A DNA stretch of 64,000 bases from Mucilaginibacter glaciei (GCF_014773245.1 NZ_JACWMX010000002.1:496001-560000), one strand, 5' to 3'; counted from the first letter of the stretch, positions 1 through 10,586 are shown. Made by a program: numbers and translations. The notes: generated from the sequence alone by a model not told the origin.

Positions 1-47
1 TTTAATGGTAGCAGCGTGGGGATGCTCATAAAGTTGTAGTAACAAAG

Positions 48-80
48 AAGGTTGCAAGGAATACACCCTTACAACCTTTT
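48..80. terminator. Bidirectional hairpin terminator
   Basis: AAGGTTG-C-AAGG (48-59) pairs with CCTT-A-CAACCTT (67-78), with one C/A mismatch. T runs follow in both directions. It lies just past the stop of the minus-strand gene at 107 and probably ends it; whatever lies left of the window may share it. Confidence 0.6.
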
Positions 81-106
81 AAACTTTTGTAACTCTATTA
101 ACTTAA

Positions 107-544
107 CTAAGCTATTTTCAGTTGATTCAATAACAAGCTGATGTCGCCGATGTTGCCGTTAAGTTTCGATATAATGGCGCTTAAGGCAAATTCTTTATTT
201 TGCTCGCCTTTTGATTGTTTAATCATTTCCTGCATTACAGGCGGGATCAGTTTTTTAGATACTTCCATGGCGTCTTTCGAATCTATACCATAAAAGTTAT
301 TCAGCTTATTGGCGAATTTATTAACCGCGCTGGTGATGAGCGGGTTTTCAAAAATACCGGTGAATTGGAAGTACTTTACCAGGTCGCGCAGTTTACCACC
401 TTCAACCTGGCCTTTTAACACTTCAATTATCGAGCTTGAGGCATCGTTCAGTACGGCTTCACGATGTTTTTCGGCAATTGCAGGGTTATTCATTACGGCC
501 TCTCCGGCGTTATTTTTTACAAGCAAAAAAAGTTTCTCAAACAT
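107..544 (-). CDS. Hypothetical 145-residue helical protein (DUF937/YidB-like at best)
   Basis: I do not recognise a firm family. The 145-residue product has no signal peptide and no membrane segment, and is rich in Ala, Lys, Asn and Ile. It reads as an all-helical cytoplasmic protein with repeated motifs such as the LSALIISKLNG-like stretch near the C-terminus (residues 120-132) that recall DUF937/YidB-type proteins; this link is weak. It stands alone, divergent from pgi, with a 249-base gap upstream and a hairpin terminator downstream. The ATG start is preceded by an A/T-rich leader, normal for this phylum. Coding is convincing because the frame is open and has the local codon bias; the function is unknown. 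Confidence 0.7.
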   Translation of the reverse strand: MFEKLFLLVKNNAGEAVMNNPAIAEKHREAVLNDASSSIIEVLKGQVEGGKLRDLVKYFQFTGIFENPLITSAVNKFANKLNNFYGIDSKDAMEVSKKLIPPVMQEMIKQSKGEQNKEFALSAIISKLNGNIGDISLLLNQLKIA

Positions 545-763
545 AATTTTATGTGTTAAAAGTAGATTATGAAATTGATAATATAATTGGCGTTATTTAC
601 CAACACGACAAATATATCGATTATTGGTTTAAATATTAAAAAAATAAAAGTAAATCTGTTAGTAAAATGACAATCTGATTGGTGTAAAACAAACACTATC
701 CTGCGGTGTTAAAACAACACTATGTCGTCATTATTTCACATTTAATTTATCGCTAAAAATTAA

Positions 764-2440
<1,677 letters not shown>

Positions 2441-2448
2441 AGCTATAT

Positions 2449-2500
2449 TATCCGTTACCCGTTGGTTAACCGGCGCGTAACGGATATATATTCCCATTTA
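2449..2500 (+). terminator. Terminator hairpin after pgi
   Basis: TATCCGTTAC (2449-2458) is perfectly complementary to GTAACGGATA (2477-2486). The loop holds a second palindrome, GGTTAACC. A T-rich stretch follows. It lies nine bases past the pgi stop. Confidence 0.6.
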
Positions 2501-2611
2501 TTTTAGTCTATTAAAGGCGTAGCCGCGCCTCTTCTGTTATGGGTTTTACATCTGCCCATATCAACCATCGCGATAATTTTATATATTTAAATAAGATTAG
2601 CCGATAACGAT

Positions 2612-2619
2612 TACTTTTG
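2612..2619 (+). promoter_or_regulatory. -7 promoter box for dnaG (TACTTTTG)
   Basis: This is an exact match to the Bacteroidota -7 consensus TAnnTTTG, 21 bases before the dnaG ATG at 2641. No good -33 TTTG is seen at the usual distance, so confidence is moderate. Confidence 0.45.
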
Positions 2620-2640
2620 TACCCGCACTTATTTTAGCTC

Positions 2641-4587
2641 ATGATCACCAAGCCCACCATCGACCGTATAATGGAAGCCACAGATATTGTGGAGGTGATT
2701 GGCGAGTTTGTACAGCTAAAAAAAAGGGGGGCTAACTATATCGGTTTATCCCCCTTTGCTAATGAGCGCACCCCATCGTTCACGGTATCGCCCGCTAAAG
2801 GGATCTTTAAAGATTTCTCGACCGGCAAGGGCGGCAGTGCCATCACTTTTTTGATGGAACTGGAAAAATTCACCTACCCCGAAGCCTTAAAATGGCTGGC
2901 TAAAAAATACAGCATCGAGGTAGAGGAAACGGTTGAATCGTCTGAACATAAAGAGGAAGACCAACGCCGGGAAAGTTTGATGATTGTAAGCAGCTATGCT
3001 GCCAAATACTTCCATGAAACCATGCTGACTACAGACGAAGGGCAGAACATCGGCCTGAGTTATTTTAAAGAGCGTGGCTTTAATGCTGATACCATTAAAA
3101 AATTCGAGTTGGGATACTCGCCCGATCAATGGGAAGCCTTTACCGGCGAGGCTTTAAAACAAGGCTACCAGGAAGAATTTTTAGTAACCAGCGGCTTATC
3201 TGTTAAGCGCGATAACGGCTCGCTTTATGACCGCTACCGCGGCCGGGTCATGTTCCCTATCCATAGTTTTACGGGCAGGGTGATAGCCTTTGGCGGCCGT
3301 ACGCTCAAAACGGATAAAGCTGTACCCAAATATGTCAACTCGCCCGAGTCGGAGATCTACCATAAATCAAACGTACTATACGGCTTATACTTTGCCAAGA
3401 AAGCCATTCGCGAGCAGGATAACTGCTACCTGGTAGAGGGTTATGCCGATGTGCTCTCTGTTCACCAGGCGGGGATAGAAAACGTGGTCGCATCGTCGGG
3501 TACCTCTTTAACGTCCGAACAGGTGAGGCTGATAGGCCGGCTCACAAAAAATATTACCATCCTTTATGATGGCGATGCGGCGGGCATTAAGGCATCGCTC
3601 CGCGGGCTCGACCTGATCCTGGAAGAAGGCCTCAACGTAAAAGTGGTACTGTTCCCGGATGGGCACGACCCTGATTCATACGTGCAGAAATTCGGCACCG
3701 CGGCTTTCAAAAAACATGTAGACGATAGCAAAAAAGATTTTATCCTTTTCAAAACCGATATCCTGTTAAAGGAAGCCGGTAAAGACCCTATCCGCCGGTC
3801 GGAGGTGATCAGGGAGATCGTAGAAAGTATTGCCAAGATCCCTGACTCGATCAAGGCATCGGTGTTTATCAAAGAGTGCAGCTACATTTTACAGATAGAT
3901 GAACGCGCCCTGCTTACCGAGCTGAACAAGATGCGCCAGGCGAAAGCCAAAAAAGATTACCAAAGCAGTCAAAATAGCCGCAGGCCATCGGCAGCAGAGC
4001 CATCGCCGGAAGACCTGTTATTTTTTGATGAACCGCAGGTAACGCAACCGGTAACCAAAGATGAGTCGTCACAAGAGAAGGAGATCGTTCGGCTGCTGTT
4101 GCTTTATGGCAACAAAATGATAGATTGGGATGGCATCGCCAATACCTATATCGGCCCTTTTATGATTGCCGAATTGAGTGACGTGGAATTTGCCGATGAA
4201 ACGTGCAGGCAATTCATAGAAATCTATCGCGCCGAGGTGGAGAACGGCGTGCTACCCGAGGAGCAGCACTTTATTCATTATAAAGATAAAAATATCGTCG
4301 ACCTGGTAGTGACTTTACTGGCGACCAAATACTTCCTGAGCGAAAACTGGTACGAGATGCACAAGATAATGGTGCCCGATGAGCAGGCCAACATGAAGGC
4401 GACTATCCTGGGAGCGATATTCCATCTTAAAAAGCAAAAGGTAGGCAAGATATTGGAAAACCTGCGAAAGGAACTGCAAACCACCCCTGCCGAGGCCGAC
4501 CAGGAAATACTGCTGAACCAATACATGCACATGAAAAAGGTAGAGAAAACCATTTCTGATTACTTAGGCTCGGTTATTTTAAAATAA
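2641..4587 (+). CDS. dnaG: DNA primase DnaG, with the CHC2 zinc ligands replaced
   Basis: The enzyme makes RNA primers for Okazaki fragments at the replication fork. The 648 residues comprise an N-terminal CHC2-type module (1-95), the catalytic core with the DnaG N-terminal and TOPRIM domains (about 120-370), and a C-terminal DnaB-interaction region. TOPRIM acidic residues are visible: E266 in LVEGYAD, and D310 and D312 in LYDGDAAG. Oddly, all four expected zinc ligands are absent. The usual CPFH reads S37-P-F-A40, and the usual CFGC reads D58-F-S-T61, while flanking residues such as TPSFTVSP are conserved. The active site is intact, so the enzyme is likely functional. It overlaps yraN by one base (TAATG), implying translational coupling. 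Confidence 0.96.
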   Translation: MITKPTIDRIMEATDIVEVIGEFVQLKKRGANYIGLSPFANERTPSFTVSPAKGIFKDFSTGKGGSAITFLMELEKFTYPEALKWLAKKYSIEVEETVESSEHKEEDQRRESLMIVSSYAAKYFHETMLTTDEGQNIGLSYFKERGFNADTIKKFELGYSPDQWEAFTGEALKQGYQEEFLVTSGLSVKRDNGSLYDRYRGRVMFPIHSFTGRVIAFGGRTLKTDKAVPKYVNSPESEIYHKSNVLYGLYFAKKAIREQDNCYLVEGYADVLSVHQAGIENVVASSGTSLTSEQVRLIGRLTKNITILYDGDAAGIKASLRGLDLILEEGLNVKVVLFPDGHDPDSYVQKFGTAAFKKHVDDSKKDFILFKTDILLKEAGKDPIRRSEVIREIVESIAKIPDSIKASVFIKECSYILQIDERALLTELNKMRQAKAKKDYQSSQNSRRPSAAEPSPEDLLFFDEPQVTQPVTKDESSQEKEIVRLLLLYGNKMIDWDGIANTYIGPFMIAELSDVEFADETCRQFIEIYRAEVENGVLPEEQHFIHYKDKNIVDLVVTLLATKYFLSENWYEMHKIMVPDEQANMKATILGAIFHLKKQKVGKILENLRKELQTTPAEADQEILLNQYMHMKKVEKTISDYLGSVILK

Positions 4588-4955
4588 TGGCAACCCATAA
4601 CGACCTGGGCCGGCAAGGCGAAGCATTAGCCAAAGCGCACCTGGAAGCTAACGGGTACGAGATCATGGACGAGAACTGGGTTTTCGGTAAGGCGGAAATC
4701 GACCTGATCGCTTACAAAGCAGGCGTTATTATCTTTACCGAAGTAAAGGCCCGAACCGGCAACGGCTTTGGTGAGCCCGAGGATTTTGTTGATGCCCGCA
4801 AACAAAAACTACTGGTGCAGGCAGCCGACGAATATATTTATGTAATGAACCACCAGGGCGATGTGCGCTTTGATATAATATCCGTACTTTTTGACCGTAA
4901 TAGTAACTATAAACTCAAACACATTGAAGATGCCTTTTGGCCTTCAGCCTTATAA
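4587..4955 (+). CDS. YraN family (UPF0102) endonuclease-like protein
   Basis: A 122-residue protein of the YraN/UPF0102 family, which has a restriction-endonuclease-like (PD-(D/E)xK) fold. The role in cells is not established; a Holliday-junction or DNA-processing role has been suggested from the fold. The family pattern is visible: LGRQGEALAKAHLEANGYEI at the N-terminus, then AEIDLIAYKAGVIIFTEVKAR (about residues 35-55), which holds the D...ExK catalytic-type residues. Its start codon overlaps the dnaG stop by one base, so it is probably the second gene of a dnaG operon. Three bases separate it from the next gene, so that gene may be co-transcribed. Confidence 0.92.
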   Translation: MATHNDLGRQGEALAKAHLEANGYEIMDENWVFGKAEIDLIAYKAGVIIFTEVKARTGNGFGEPEDFVDARKQKLLVQAADEYIYVMNHQGDVRFDIISVLFDRNSNYKLKHIEDAFWPSAL

Positions 4956-4958
4956 ACC

Positions 4959-6032
4959 ATGAATAAACGCATAGCTTTTTTTGCCCTGATTGCCGCTTTA
5001 GCATACGGCTGTACCAATAACGATAAAACTGCAGGCGATATCACCATCAGTCCGGATGCCGGGACTTCCTATAAATCGGGAGATGTGATCGCTGCCAAAG
5101 TAAATCTGCCAGGCGACATTAAACCCGATTCGGTAGTTTACCTCTTGGATTCTACCCGCGTAGGTTCGGCAAAAGATTCATCAGTGGTAAAGATCAAAAC
5201 CGATAGCCTGGGTTTAGGCGCAAGGGTGATCACCGCAAAGGTTTACCAGGGTGGCAAAAGTACAGATGTAACAACAAACGTAGTATTGCTTTCTGCCAAA
5301 GCACCTGAGGAACTGAGCTATACAGTAGAAAAAACCTTCCCGCACGATACGGCGAGTTATACCGAGGGCTTACAATATGCCGACGGGGTAATATATGAAA
5401 GCGACGGTGGAGTGTCCGCTTCACCAGAAGGCAGATCGAGCCTGCGGAAGGCTGACCTGAACACCGGCAAGGTGCTTAAAATAAGGGATGGCGACCCAAA
5501 GATCTTTTCGGAAGGCCTGTCCGTTGTAGGCGACAAGATCGTACAGCTTACCTGGACAGAAAAGATTGGCTATGTGTACGACAAGAAAACTTTCGAGATC
5601 ATCAACAAATTTAATAATAACGTAGGTGTTGAAGGCTGGGGCCTTTGCTTTGACGGCACTAAACTTTATATGGATGACAGCACCAACCGCATCTGGTTCC
5701 TGGATAAAGACAAGTTTAATGCTACAGGCTTTATTGATGTTTATGATGATAAAGGGCCAATAAACAAGCTGAACGAAATGGAATACATTAACGGTTTAAT
5801 TTATGCAAACGTTTATGAAACCGATGATATTGTGGTAATTAACCCCAAGACAGGTTCGGTGTTGCAACGCATCAACATGGCTAACATTTACCCGCTAAAT
5901 ACCCGCCCTGCAGGCTTTGACAACGACAACAACGTGCTTAACGGTATTGCTTACGATAAAGCCACCAGCCGCATTTTTGTAACCGGCAAAAAATGGCCAA
6001 AAATGTACCAGGTAAAGTTTGTAAAGAAATAA
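4959..6032 (+). CDS. Glutaminyl-peptide cyclotransferase (glutamine cyclotransferase family) lipoprotein
   Basis: The family converts N-terminal glutamine of peptides to pyroglutamate; here it acts outside the cytoplasm. The 357-residue product starts with a lipoprotein signal (lipobox ALAYGC, Cys18). An immunoglobulin-like N-terminal module spans about residues 25-115, and the five-bladed propeller typical of PF05096 spans about 120-357. Family landmarks are YTEGLQYADGVIYES near residue 138 and EGWGLCFDGTKLYMDDS near residue 224. The gene follows yraN after three bases, so it may be read with dnaG and yraN, though this is not a functional cluster. It ends before a minus-strand regulator. Confidence 0.88.
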   Translation: MNKRIAFFALIAALAYGCTNNDKTAGDITISPDAGTSYKSGDVIAAKVNLPGDIKPDSVVYLLDSTRVGSAKDSSVVKIKTDSLGLGARVITAKVYQGGKSTDVTTNVVLLSAKAPEELSYTVEKTFPHDTASYTEGLQYADGVIYESDGGVSASPEGRSSLRKADLNTGKVLKIRDGDPKIFSEGLSVVGDKIVQLTWTEKIGYVYDKKTFEIINKFNNNVGVEGWGLCFDGTKLYMDDSTNRIWFLDKDKFNATGFIDVYDDKGPINKLNEMEYINGLIYANVYETDDIVVINPKTGSVLQRINMANIYPLNTRPAGFDNDNNVLNGIAYDKATSRIFVTGKKWPKMYQVKFVKK

Positions 6033-6143
6033 TAACCGTGATGAAGCGGATTTGTAGGATTTAGGGATTTTACCTTGTATCATTCAACGCCAACTTGCGC
6101 TCGTATTTGACGAGTGCTTAATTTAGTTAAGCGTTATAAACAT

Positions 6144-7115
6144 CTATGCAGCCTTGTTATACTTATTCCGATACTCTACCGGTGATAGCCCGGTAATCTT
6201 TTTAAACACCGTGCGGAAGGCTTTGGTATCGGTGTAGCCAACATTATACATCACTTCATTAACATTTCTTCGACCGGTTTCCAATTGCTTTTTAGCGGCC
6301 TCTATCTTCACGCGCTGAATGTACTCTACCGGGGTATTATTAGTGGCCTTTTTAAAGCGGCGTTCAAAATGCCGTTTGCCAATAGCATATTTAAAGGCCA
6401 GGTCTTCAACCGATATGCGCCCGGCAATATTGGCCTCTATAAACTCCTGGGCTTTTTTGATCGGTTCGTCCTCATGGGTTTTTTGCCCGTTAAACATAAT
6501 AAACGGCGACTGGCTCTTCCTGTCAATCTCCAGCGCGAAAACTTTTGCTGCCATGATAGACATATCCCTGCCGGCGTACTTCTCTACCAGATACAGTAGC
6601 AAATTCCAGTAAGATGTTGCGCCGCCGCTGCTGTATAACCCCTGCTGCTCGGTAACTATCCGGTCATCTACCAGTGTAACTTCGGGGAACATATCTCGAA
6701 ATTGTTCGGCAAAGCGCCAGTGGGTGGAGCATTCCTTACCATTTAGTAAGCCGGTGGCAGCTAACAGGAATGCCCCCACGCAAAGGCTCGCTACTTCGGC
6801 ACCCTGGTGATGCTGTGTGGTAATCCACGGGATAAATTCCTTGTTCTTTTCAATTGCCGATGTCATTTCACCCCCCATCGCAGGCACAATGATCAGATCT
6901 GTTTGGGGTACATTACCAATCACCTCATCAGTGTGTACCGAGAATAGCCCGGCATGCAGCTTTATATCTTTAGTCAATCCAACCAATTGCACTTTAAAAA
7001 GCGGTGGCTTACCTGCGGCTTCTAAAAATTCATTTACGCCGGTAAACATAATACGCGGATCGGCAATACTGGCCAGAACCGCATCGTTGGTGATCAGGAT
7101 AGATACATGCTTCAT
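6144..7115 (-). CDS. GlxA family AraC-type transcriptional regulator with a DJ-1/PfpI domain
   Basis: A 323-residue regulator. Residues 1-190 form a DJ-1/PfpI (class I glutamine amidotransferase-like) domain with the nucleophile-elbow cysteine C112 in SLCVGAFLLAA. Residues 220-320 form an AraC two-helix DNA-binding domain (FKYAIGKRHFERRFKKA, then VMYNVGYTDTKAFRTVFKK). In this family the N-terminal domain is usually a ligand sensor rather than an enzyme. It is divergent from the two DHFR-like reductase genes across 134 bases, so it may regulate them; that is inference from arrangement only. The ATG start has an A/T-rich leader. Confidence 0.9.
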   Translation of the reverse strand: MKHVSILITNDAVLASIADPRIMFTGVNEFLEAAGKPPLFKVQLVGLTKDIKLHAGLFSVHTDEVIGNVPQTDLIIVPAMGGEMTSAIEKNKEFIPWITTQHHQGAEVASLCVGAFLLAATGLLNGKECSTHWRFAEQFRDMFPEVTLVDDRIVTEQQGLYSSGGATSYWNLLLYLVEKYAGRDMSIMAAKVFALEIDRKSQSPFIMFNGQKTHEDEPIKKAQEFIEANIAGRISVEDLAFKYAIGKRHFERRFKKATNNTPVEYIQRVKIEAAKKQLETGRRNVNEVMYNVGYTDTKAFRTVFKKITGLSPVEYRNKYNKAA

Positions 7116-7216
7116 ATGGTGAGGGTTAATTAGCTAAGTAAATTTAGGCAAGTATAAAGTCGTAAACAACCCCTTATTAATCCTTTTTGCACCATTAAAG
7201 AGTTGCGCGGCTATTT

Positions 7217-7224
7217 TACATTTG
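7217..7224 (+). promoter_or_regulatory. -7 promoter box (TACATTTG) for the reductase pair
   Basis: Exact match to TAnnTTTG, 25 bases before the ATG at 7250. TTTG at 7186-7189 is somewhat far for a -33 element. It lies in the divergent gap shared with the GlxA-type regulator. Confidence 0.45.
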
Positions 7225-7249
7225 TATCAGCAATAAAAAATAACGCCCG

Positions 7250-7813
7250 ATGAGAAAAGTAAAATTACAAATGCAGGTAAGCCTTGATGGTTTTGTAGCA
7301 GGCCCAAATAACGAAATGGATTGGATGACCTGGAACTGGGACGATAAACTGAAGGCCTACGTGCAGGAAATAACAGCGCCCGTTGATACTATTATATTAG
7401 GCCGTGTGCTGGCCGAAGGCTTTATCCCCGTTTGGAAGGAACGCTCAAAGGAAGCAGATGCCGATGCCTTTACCCACAAAATGGTAAACGACCCTAAGGT
7501 TGTATTTACCAAAACGCTTACAGATAGCCCCTGGGAAAATACCACGCTTGCTGCTAACATTGTTGAAGAGGTTATGAAGCTTAAAGACCAACCCGGTGGC
7601 GACATTGTAGTTTATGGCGGCGCGTGTTTGGCATCGGCTATGATTAAAAATAACCTGATAGATGAGTATCATATTTTTGTGAACCCGGTAATCATTGGTA
7701 AGGGCAAACCTATTTTTGCAGATCTGGATAGCAAACTAAACTTAAAACTGGTTAGGGCCTCGCCGTTTGATTGTGGTATCACCGTTTTATGCTACACACC
7801 GGCAAACGGGTAA
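7250..7813 (+). CDS. Dihydrofolate reductase family protein (RibD C-terminal-like), copy 1
   Basis: A 187-residue protein of the RibD_C/DHFR-like reductase family, presumably NAD(P)H-dependent and cytoplasmic; the substrate is unknown. Visible family features are VSLDGFVAGPNNEMDW (about residues 10-25), TIILGRVLAEGF (about 47-58), PKVVFTKTL (about 82-90) and VYGGACLASAMIKNNLIDEYHIFVNPVIIG (about 121-150), the last being the cofactor-binding half. It is nine bases upstream of a clear paralog, so the two form an operon made by tandem duplication. True folate reductases differ, so annotation as folA would be wrong. Confidence 0.9.
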   Translation: MRKVKLQMQVSLDGFVAGPNNEMDWMTWNWDDKLKAYVQEITAPVDTIILGRVLAEGFIPVWKERSKEADADAFTHKMVNDPKVVFTKTLTDSPWENTTLAANIVEEVMKLKDQPGGDIVVYGGACLASAMIKNNLIDEYHIFVNPVIIGKGKPIFADLDSKLNLKLVRASPFDCGITVLCYTPANG

Positions 7814-7822
7814 ACAAACGAT

Positions 7823-8395
7823 ATGCGCAGGTTGATCGTATCAATAAATGTAACCCTCAATGGCATGATGGCGGGACCTCATGGCGAGATGGACTGGCAT
7901 ATGCCGTATTGGGACGACGAAATGAGTCACCATGCCGCCGAGCAGTTAGGCAGCGCCGACACCTTGTTACTGGGACGGATAACTTACCAGGGAATGGCGG
8001 CCTATTGGCATGGCAAACCAGCTTATTTTGGCGCGCGGGCAGATATCGATTATGCCGAAATGATGAACAGTCATCACAAGGTGGTGTTCTCTAAATCGCT
8101 TATACAGCTAAACGGATGGCACAACTCCCGGCTGGCAGTAAATACATTGGCACATGAGGTTAAAGCGCTAAAGCAATTGCCCGGTAAAGACATTTTAGTT
8201 TACGGCAGCGGTAAATTGGTAATGGCCCTTATACAGCGTAACTTAGTAGATGAGTACCGGTTATGGGTTTACCCTGTGGTATTGAACAATGGGCGGCTAT
8301 TATTTAAAGGGTTACAAAAACGTGTAGGATTAAAACCTGCGCAAGTAAAGGTATTTGGTAATGGGGTGGTTATACTGAGCTACGAATTAACTTAA
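7823..8395 (+). CDS. Dihydrofolate reductase family protein (RibD C-terminal-like), copy 2
   Basis: A 190-residue paralog of the preceding gene with the same order of motifs: VTLNGMMAGPHGEMDW, TLLLGRITYQGM, HKVVFSKSL and ILVYGSGKLVMALIQRNLVDEY. It probably has an oxidoreductase role with an unknown substrate. Only nine bases separate the two copies, so they are co-transcribed. Its end overlaps the end of the convergent EamA transporter gene by four bases (8392-8395). Side-chain differences along the whole length show an old duplication rather than a recent one. Confidence 0.9.
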   Translation: MRRLIVSINVTLNGMMAGPHGEMDWHMPYWDDEMSHHAAEQLGSADTLLLGRITYQGMAAYWHGKPAYFGARADIDYAEMMNSHHKVVFSKSLIQLNGWHNSRLAVNTLAHEVKALKQLPGKDILVYGSGKLVMALIQRNLVDEYRLWVYPVVLNNGRLLFKGLQKRVGLKPAQVKVFGNGVVILSYELT

Positions 8396-9294
8396 GGCTT
8401 TGGTTCGTTTAATCTTACCTTCATGCTTCTTATTGGTCTTCCCGAGCGATTTTTCAAAAACGTGACCGCTATTCCTGCAAGCACGATTACGCTGCCGATG
8501 ATCTCATTAGCTTCCAGCCGCTCGGTTAGCAGCAACGCTGCCAGTATCCCGGCAAATACCGTTTGGCTTAATAACGCGATAGATACTTTGGTGCTTTCCA
8601 GGTATCGTAAAGAATGGTTGATGGTTAACCAGCCCGTTAACTGGCAAAGCAACCCCATGCCTGTAAAACACCACCAAACCCGCATCGAAAAGTGGATAAT
8701 GTCATTACCGGACGCAAGGCTTACCAGCAGCATAAAAACCGAAGCACTTAGCATACTGTAAAACATAAAGGTAAATACATCTATCCCGGCCATGGCGTTC
8801 TTGGTGATCATGATATAGCTGGCGTAAAAAAAGCTTGCCAGTACCGCCAGCAAGATCCCGGCATTAAACTGCAAATGCAAAATATTTTGATACCCCACCA
8901 GCACCATCATCCCGGCCAGGGCTACGCCGGTACCTATCCAGAATAATTTACCGCTTTTCTTTTTAAGGATCAGATAACTCATCAGCCCCACCCAAACCGG
9001 TGCAAGGTTCGCTATCAGGGTTGATACTGTTGCGCTGATCTTGAGTAACGACATGTTCCAAACCGCTATATCTACGCCAAACACTATCCCGGCTATAACA
9101 GCAACAATCAGTTGACTCCGATTGATCCTCAACTTATTTTTGATGATACAAAACGGCAGCAGGCAAATCCATGCCACAAACACACGGTAAAATGCAGCCC
9201 CTAAGGGTGAAGTACCCGCAAGCTTAACAAAAATGGGCGAAAACGAGATACAAAGGATCCCGATCACGAGGCTAAGCTTTGGGTTTAACGGCAT
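8392..9294 (-). CDS. DMT superfamily EamA-type transporter
   Basis: A 300-residue inner-membrane protein with about ten hydrophobic segments in two EamA repeats. The first repeat is roughly residues 5-135 and the second about 145-285. It begins LSLVIGILCISFSPIFVKLAG, which is typical of the drug/metabolite transporter superfamily; members export amino acids or metabolites. The substrate cannot be told from sequence. The C-terminal tail is basic (about KNRSGRPIRSMKVRL). It is convergent with the reductase pair, with a four-base overlap of coding ends, and stands alone on its strand. Confidence 0.92.
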   Translation of the reverse strand: MPLNPKLSLVIGILCISFSPIFVKLAGTSPLGAAFYRVFVAWICLLPFCIIKNKLRINRSQLIVAVIAGIVFGVDIAVWNMSLLKISATVSTLIANLAPVWVGLMSYLILKKKSGKLFWIGTGVALAGMMVLVGYQNILHLQFNAGILLAVLASFFYASYIMITKNAMAGIDVFTFMFYSMLSASVFMLLVSLASGNDIIHFSMRVWWCFTGMGLLCQLTGWLTINHSLRYLESTKVSIALLSQTVFAGILAALLLTERLEANEIIGSVIVLAGIAVTFLKNRSGRPIRSMKVRLNEPKP

Positions 9295-9433
9295 AGGGCA
9301 AACTTACATTTTATCCGCTTAGGATCAATCAGCCAAGTTGGAATAGCGCTGTCCTGATTAATCTTTACGATATTTTTTAGATATCGTTGTATCGTTAGTT
9401 AAAATCCTTTCGTAAAGTATAAAAAGTACTATT

Positions 9434-9916
9434 ATGAAAAAACTAACCTTACTTATTTTGGCAGCGGCACCCTTGCTGCTTACGGCCTGTTTAAAAGAAA
9501 ACAATAATTGCTGTGATGTTTACTACGATCCCTATTTTGTTGCGGAAAGAAACGGAACAAACGTTATAGCTGCGCCCGGCTCGGCTAAGGTGGGCACCGA
9601 CACGATATCTATTTTTGGCGTAAGCAACCAGGCCGGTGTGCGCATGCGGTTTAAGTTTAACGGCAAAGGCATTTACCAATTATCGGGCAACCAATCAAAA
9701 TATTACCAGGTAATAGGCAGCGATACTGTTAGCCGTTATAATTTAGGCGTTGCTGCCGGCAGTTCGGTAGAAGTCACTGCATACGACTCAACCAACCGCA
9801 TTATAGGGGGCAAATTCACGCTCAATATGAAACGCACCTTCCCGGTAACGTCAAGCGTTTACCCTGATAGCGTTAAATTTACCAAAGGACAATTTGTTAT
9901 TGCACTGCCACGTTAA
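9434..9916 (+). CDS. Small exported lipoprotein, DUF6252-like, copy 1
   Basis: 160 residues with a lipoprotein signal (LLLTAC, Cys about 19), so it is probably anchored in an outer membrane facing the periplasm or cell surface. The mature part is a small beta-rich domain. It carries a CC pair soon after the lipobox (NNNCCDVYYDPYFVAERNGT) and FKFNGKGIYQLSGNQSKYYQ mid-protein. The pattern of an N-terminal aromatic/NG motif followed by a beta-sandwich resembles DUF6252 proteins; I infer this and give no function. A paralog of identical length follows at 10025, separated by a terminator hairpin. Confidence 0.8.
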   Translation: MKKLTLLILAAAPLLLTACLKENNNCCDVYYDPYFVAERNGTNVIAAPGSAKVGTDTISIFGVSNQAGVRMRFKFNGKGIYQLSGNQSKYYQVIGSDTVSRYNLGVAAGSSVEVTAYDSTNRIIGGKFTLNMKRTFPVTSSVYPDSVKFTKGQFVIALPR

Positions 9917-9924
9917 TTCTTTAA

Positions 9925-9970
9925 AGCATAAGGCCGGTAGCTCACCTGCCTTATGCTAATTATTTTATGC
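9925..9970 (+). terminator. Terminator hairpin between the paired lipoprotein genes
   Basis: AGCATAAGGC (9925-9934) is perfectly complementary to GCCTTATGCT (9948-9957), followed by a T-rich run. It suggests that the two paralogs are separate transcripts. Confidence 0.7.
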
Positions 9971-10024
9971 GATGAGTAGCGTTCATCAAGCTTTGCACGT
10001 ATTGCTAAGAAACACCCGGATCTG

Positions 10025-10507
10025 ATGAAAAAATTACTAATAGCCGCTGTAATAATGTTCGCAGCAATTAGCTTTTCGTGTAAAAAAAATGATGCCAATT
10101 GCTGTATACCACCTTATCAACCCTTTACAACTGCCGAAAAAAATGGCGCAAAATGGGATGCCGCTGTCAGCGCCTCTAAATTCAAAGGGGATTCTGTTGC
10201 TATTGTTGGTGCTCAAACCGAAGAACGATTGATCATGCAGATAAAGTTCAACGGCAAAGGCTTATATAATTTAACCGGTAACCAAGCTTTATTTTTTACC
10301 ACTGTAGGGCAGGATGTTATAACCAGTTTCTACAACGTAGATAACTCCACGGTTAGCACATTGGAAATTACCGACTACAATAATGCCAAAGGGACCATAA
10401 CCGGGACTTACTATGTCGCGCTAAAAAAAGAGCCCAACCGGTATGTTGGTGCCCCGGAAACTATCCGCTTTTTAAAGGGCAGGTTTACTACTTATCTGAA
10501 GAACTAA
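10025..10507 (+). CDS. Small exported lipoprotein, DUF6252-like, copy 2
   Basis: 160 residues, paralogous to the gene at 9434. It has a lipoprotein signal (ISFSC, Cys about 19) and then the same landmarks: DANCCIPPYQPFTTAEKNGA, MQIKFNGKGLYNLTGNQALF and a C-terminal ETIRFLKGRFTTYL that matches DSVKFTKGQFVIAL in the first copy. Divergence is considerable, so the duplication is not recent. No function can be assigned. The CC pair after the lipobox is shared and may form a disulfide or bind metal; that is speculation. Confidence 0.8.
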   Translation: MKKLLIAAVIMFAAISFSCKKNDANCCIPPYQPFTTAEKNGAKWDAAVSASKFKGDSVAIVGAQTEERLIMQIKFNGKGLYNLTGNQALFFTTVGQDVITSFYNVDNSTVSTLEITDYNNAKGTITGTYYVALKKEPNRYVGAPETIRFLKGRFTTYLKN

Positions 10508-10559
10508 CAGCCACTTATCAAAGTATCTATTACGGCTCAAAGGTTTTGGCAAATAATTG

Positions 10560-10567
10560 TATTTTTG
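10560..10567 (+). promoter_or_regulatory. -7 promoter box (TATTTTTG) for asnS
   Basis: Match to TAnnTTTG, 20 bases before the chosen asnS start at 10587. It lies inside the longer open frame that begins with TTG at 10557, which argues for the later ATG. Confidence 0.4.
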
Positions 10568-10586
10568 CCGCTCAAATGTTATTGAT

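Noticed and set aside
7250..8395. folA or ribD assignment for the reductase pair
   Set aside because: They belong to the broad RibD_C/DHFR-like family; there is no deaminase domain and no folate-site pattern to support a pathway name.
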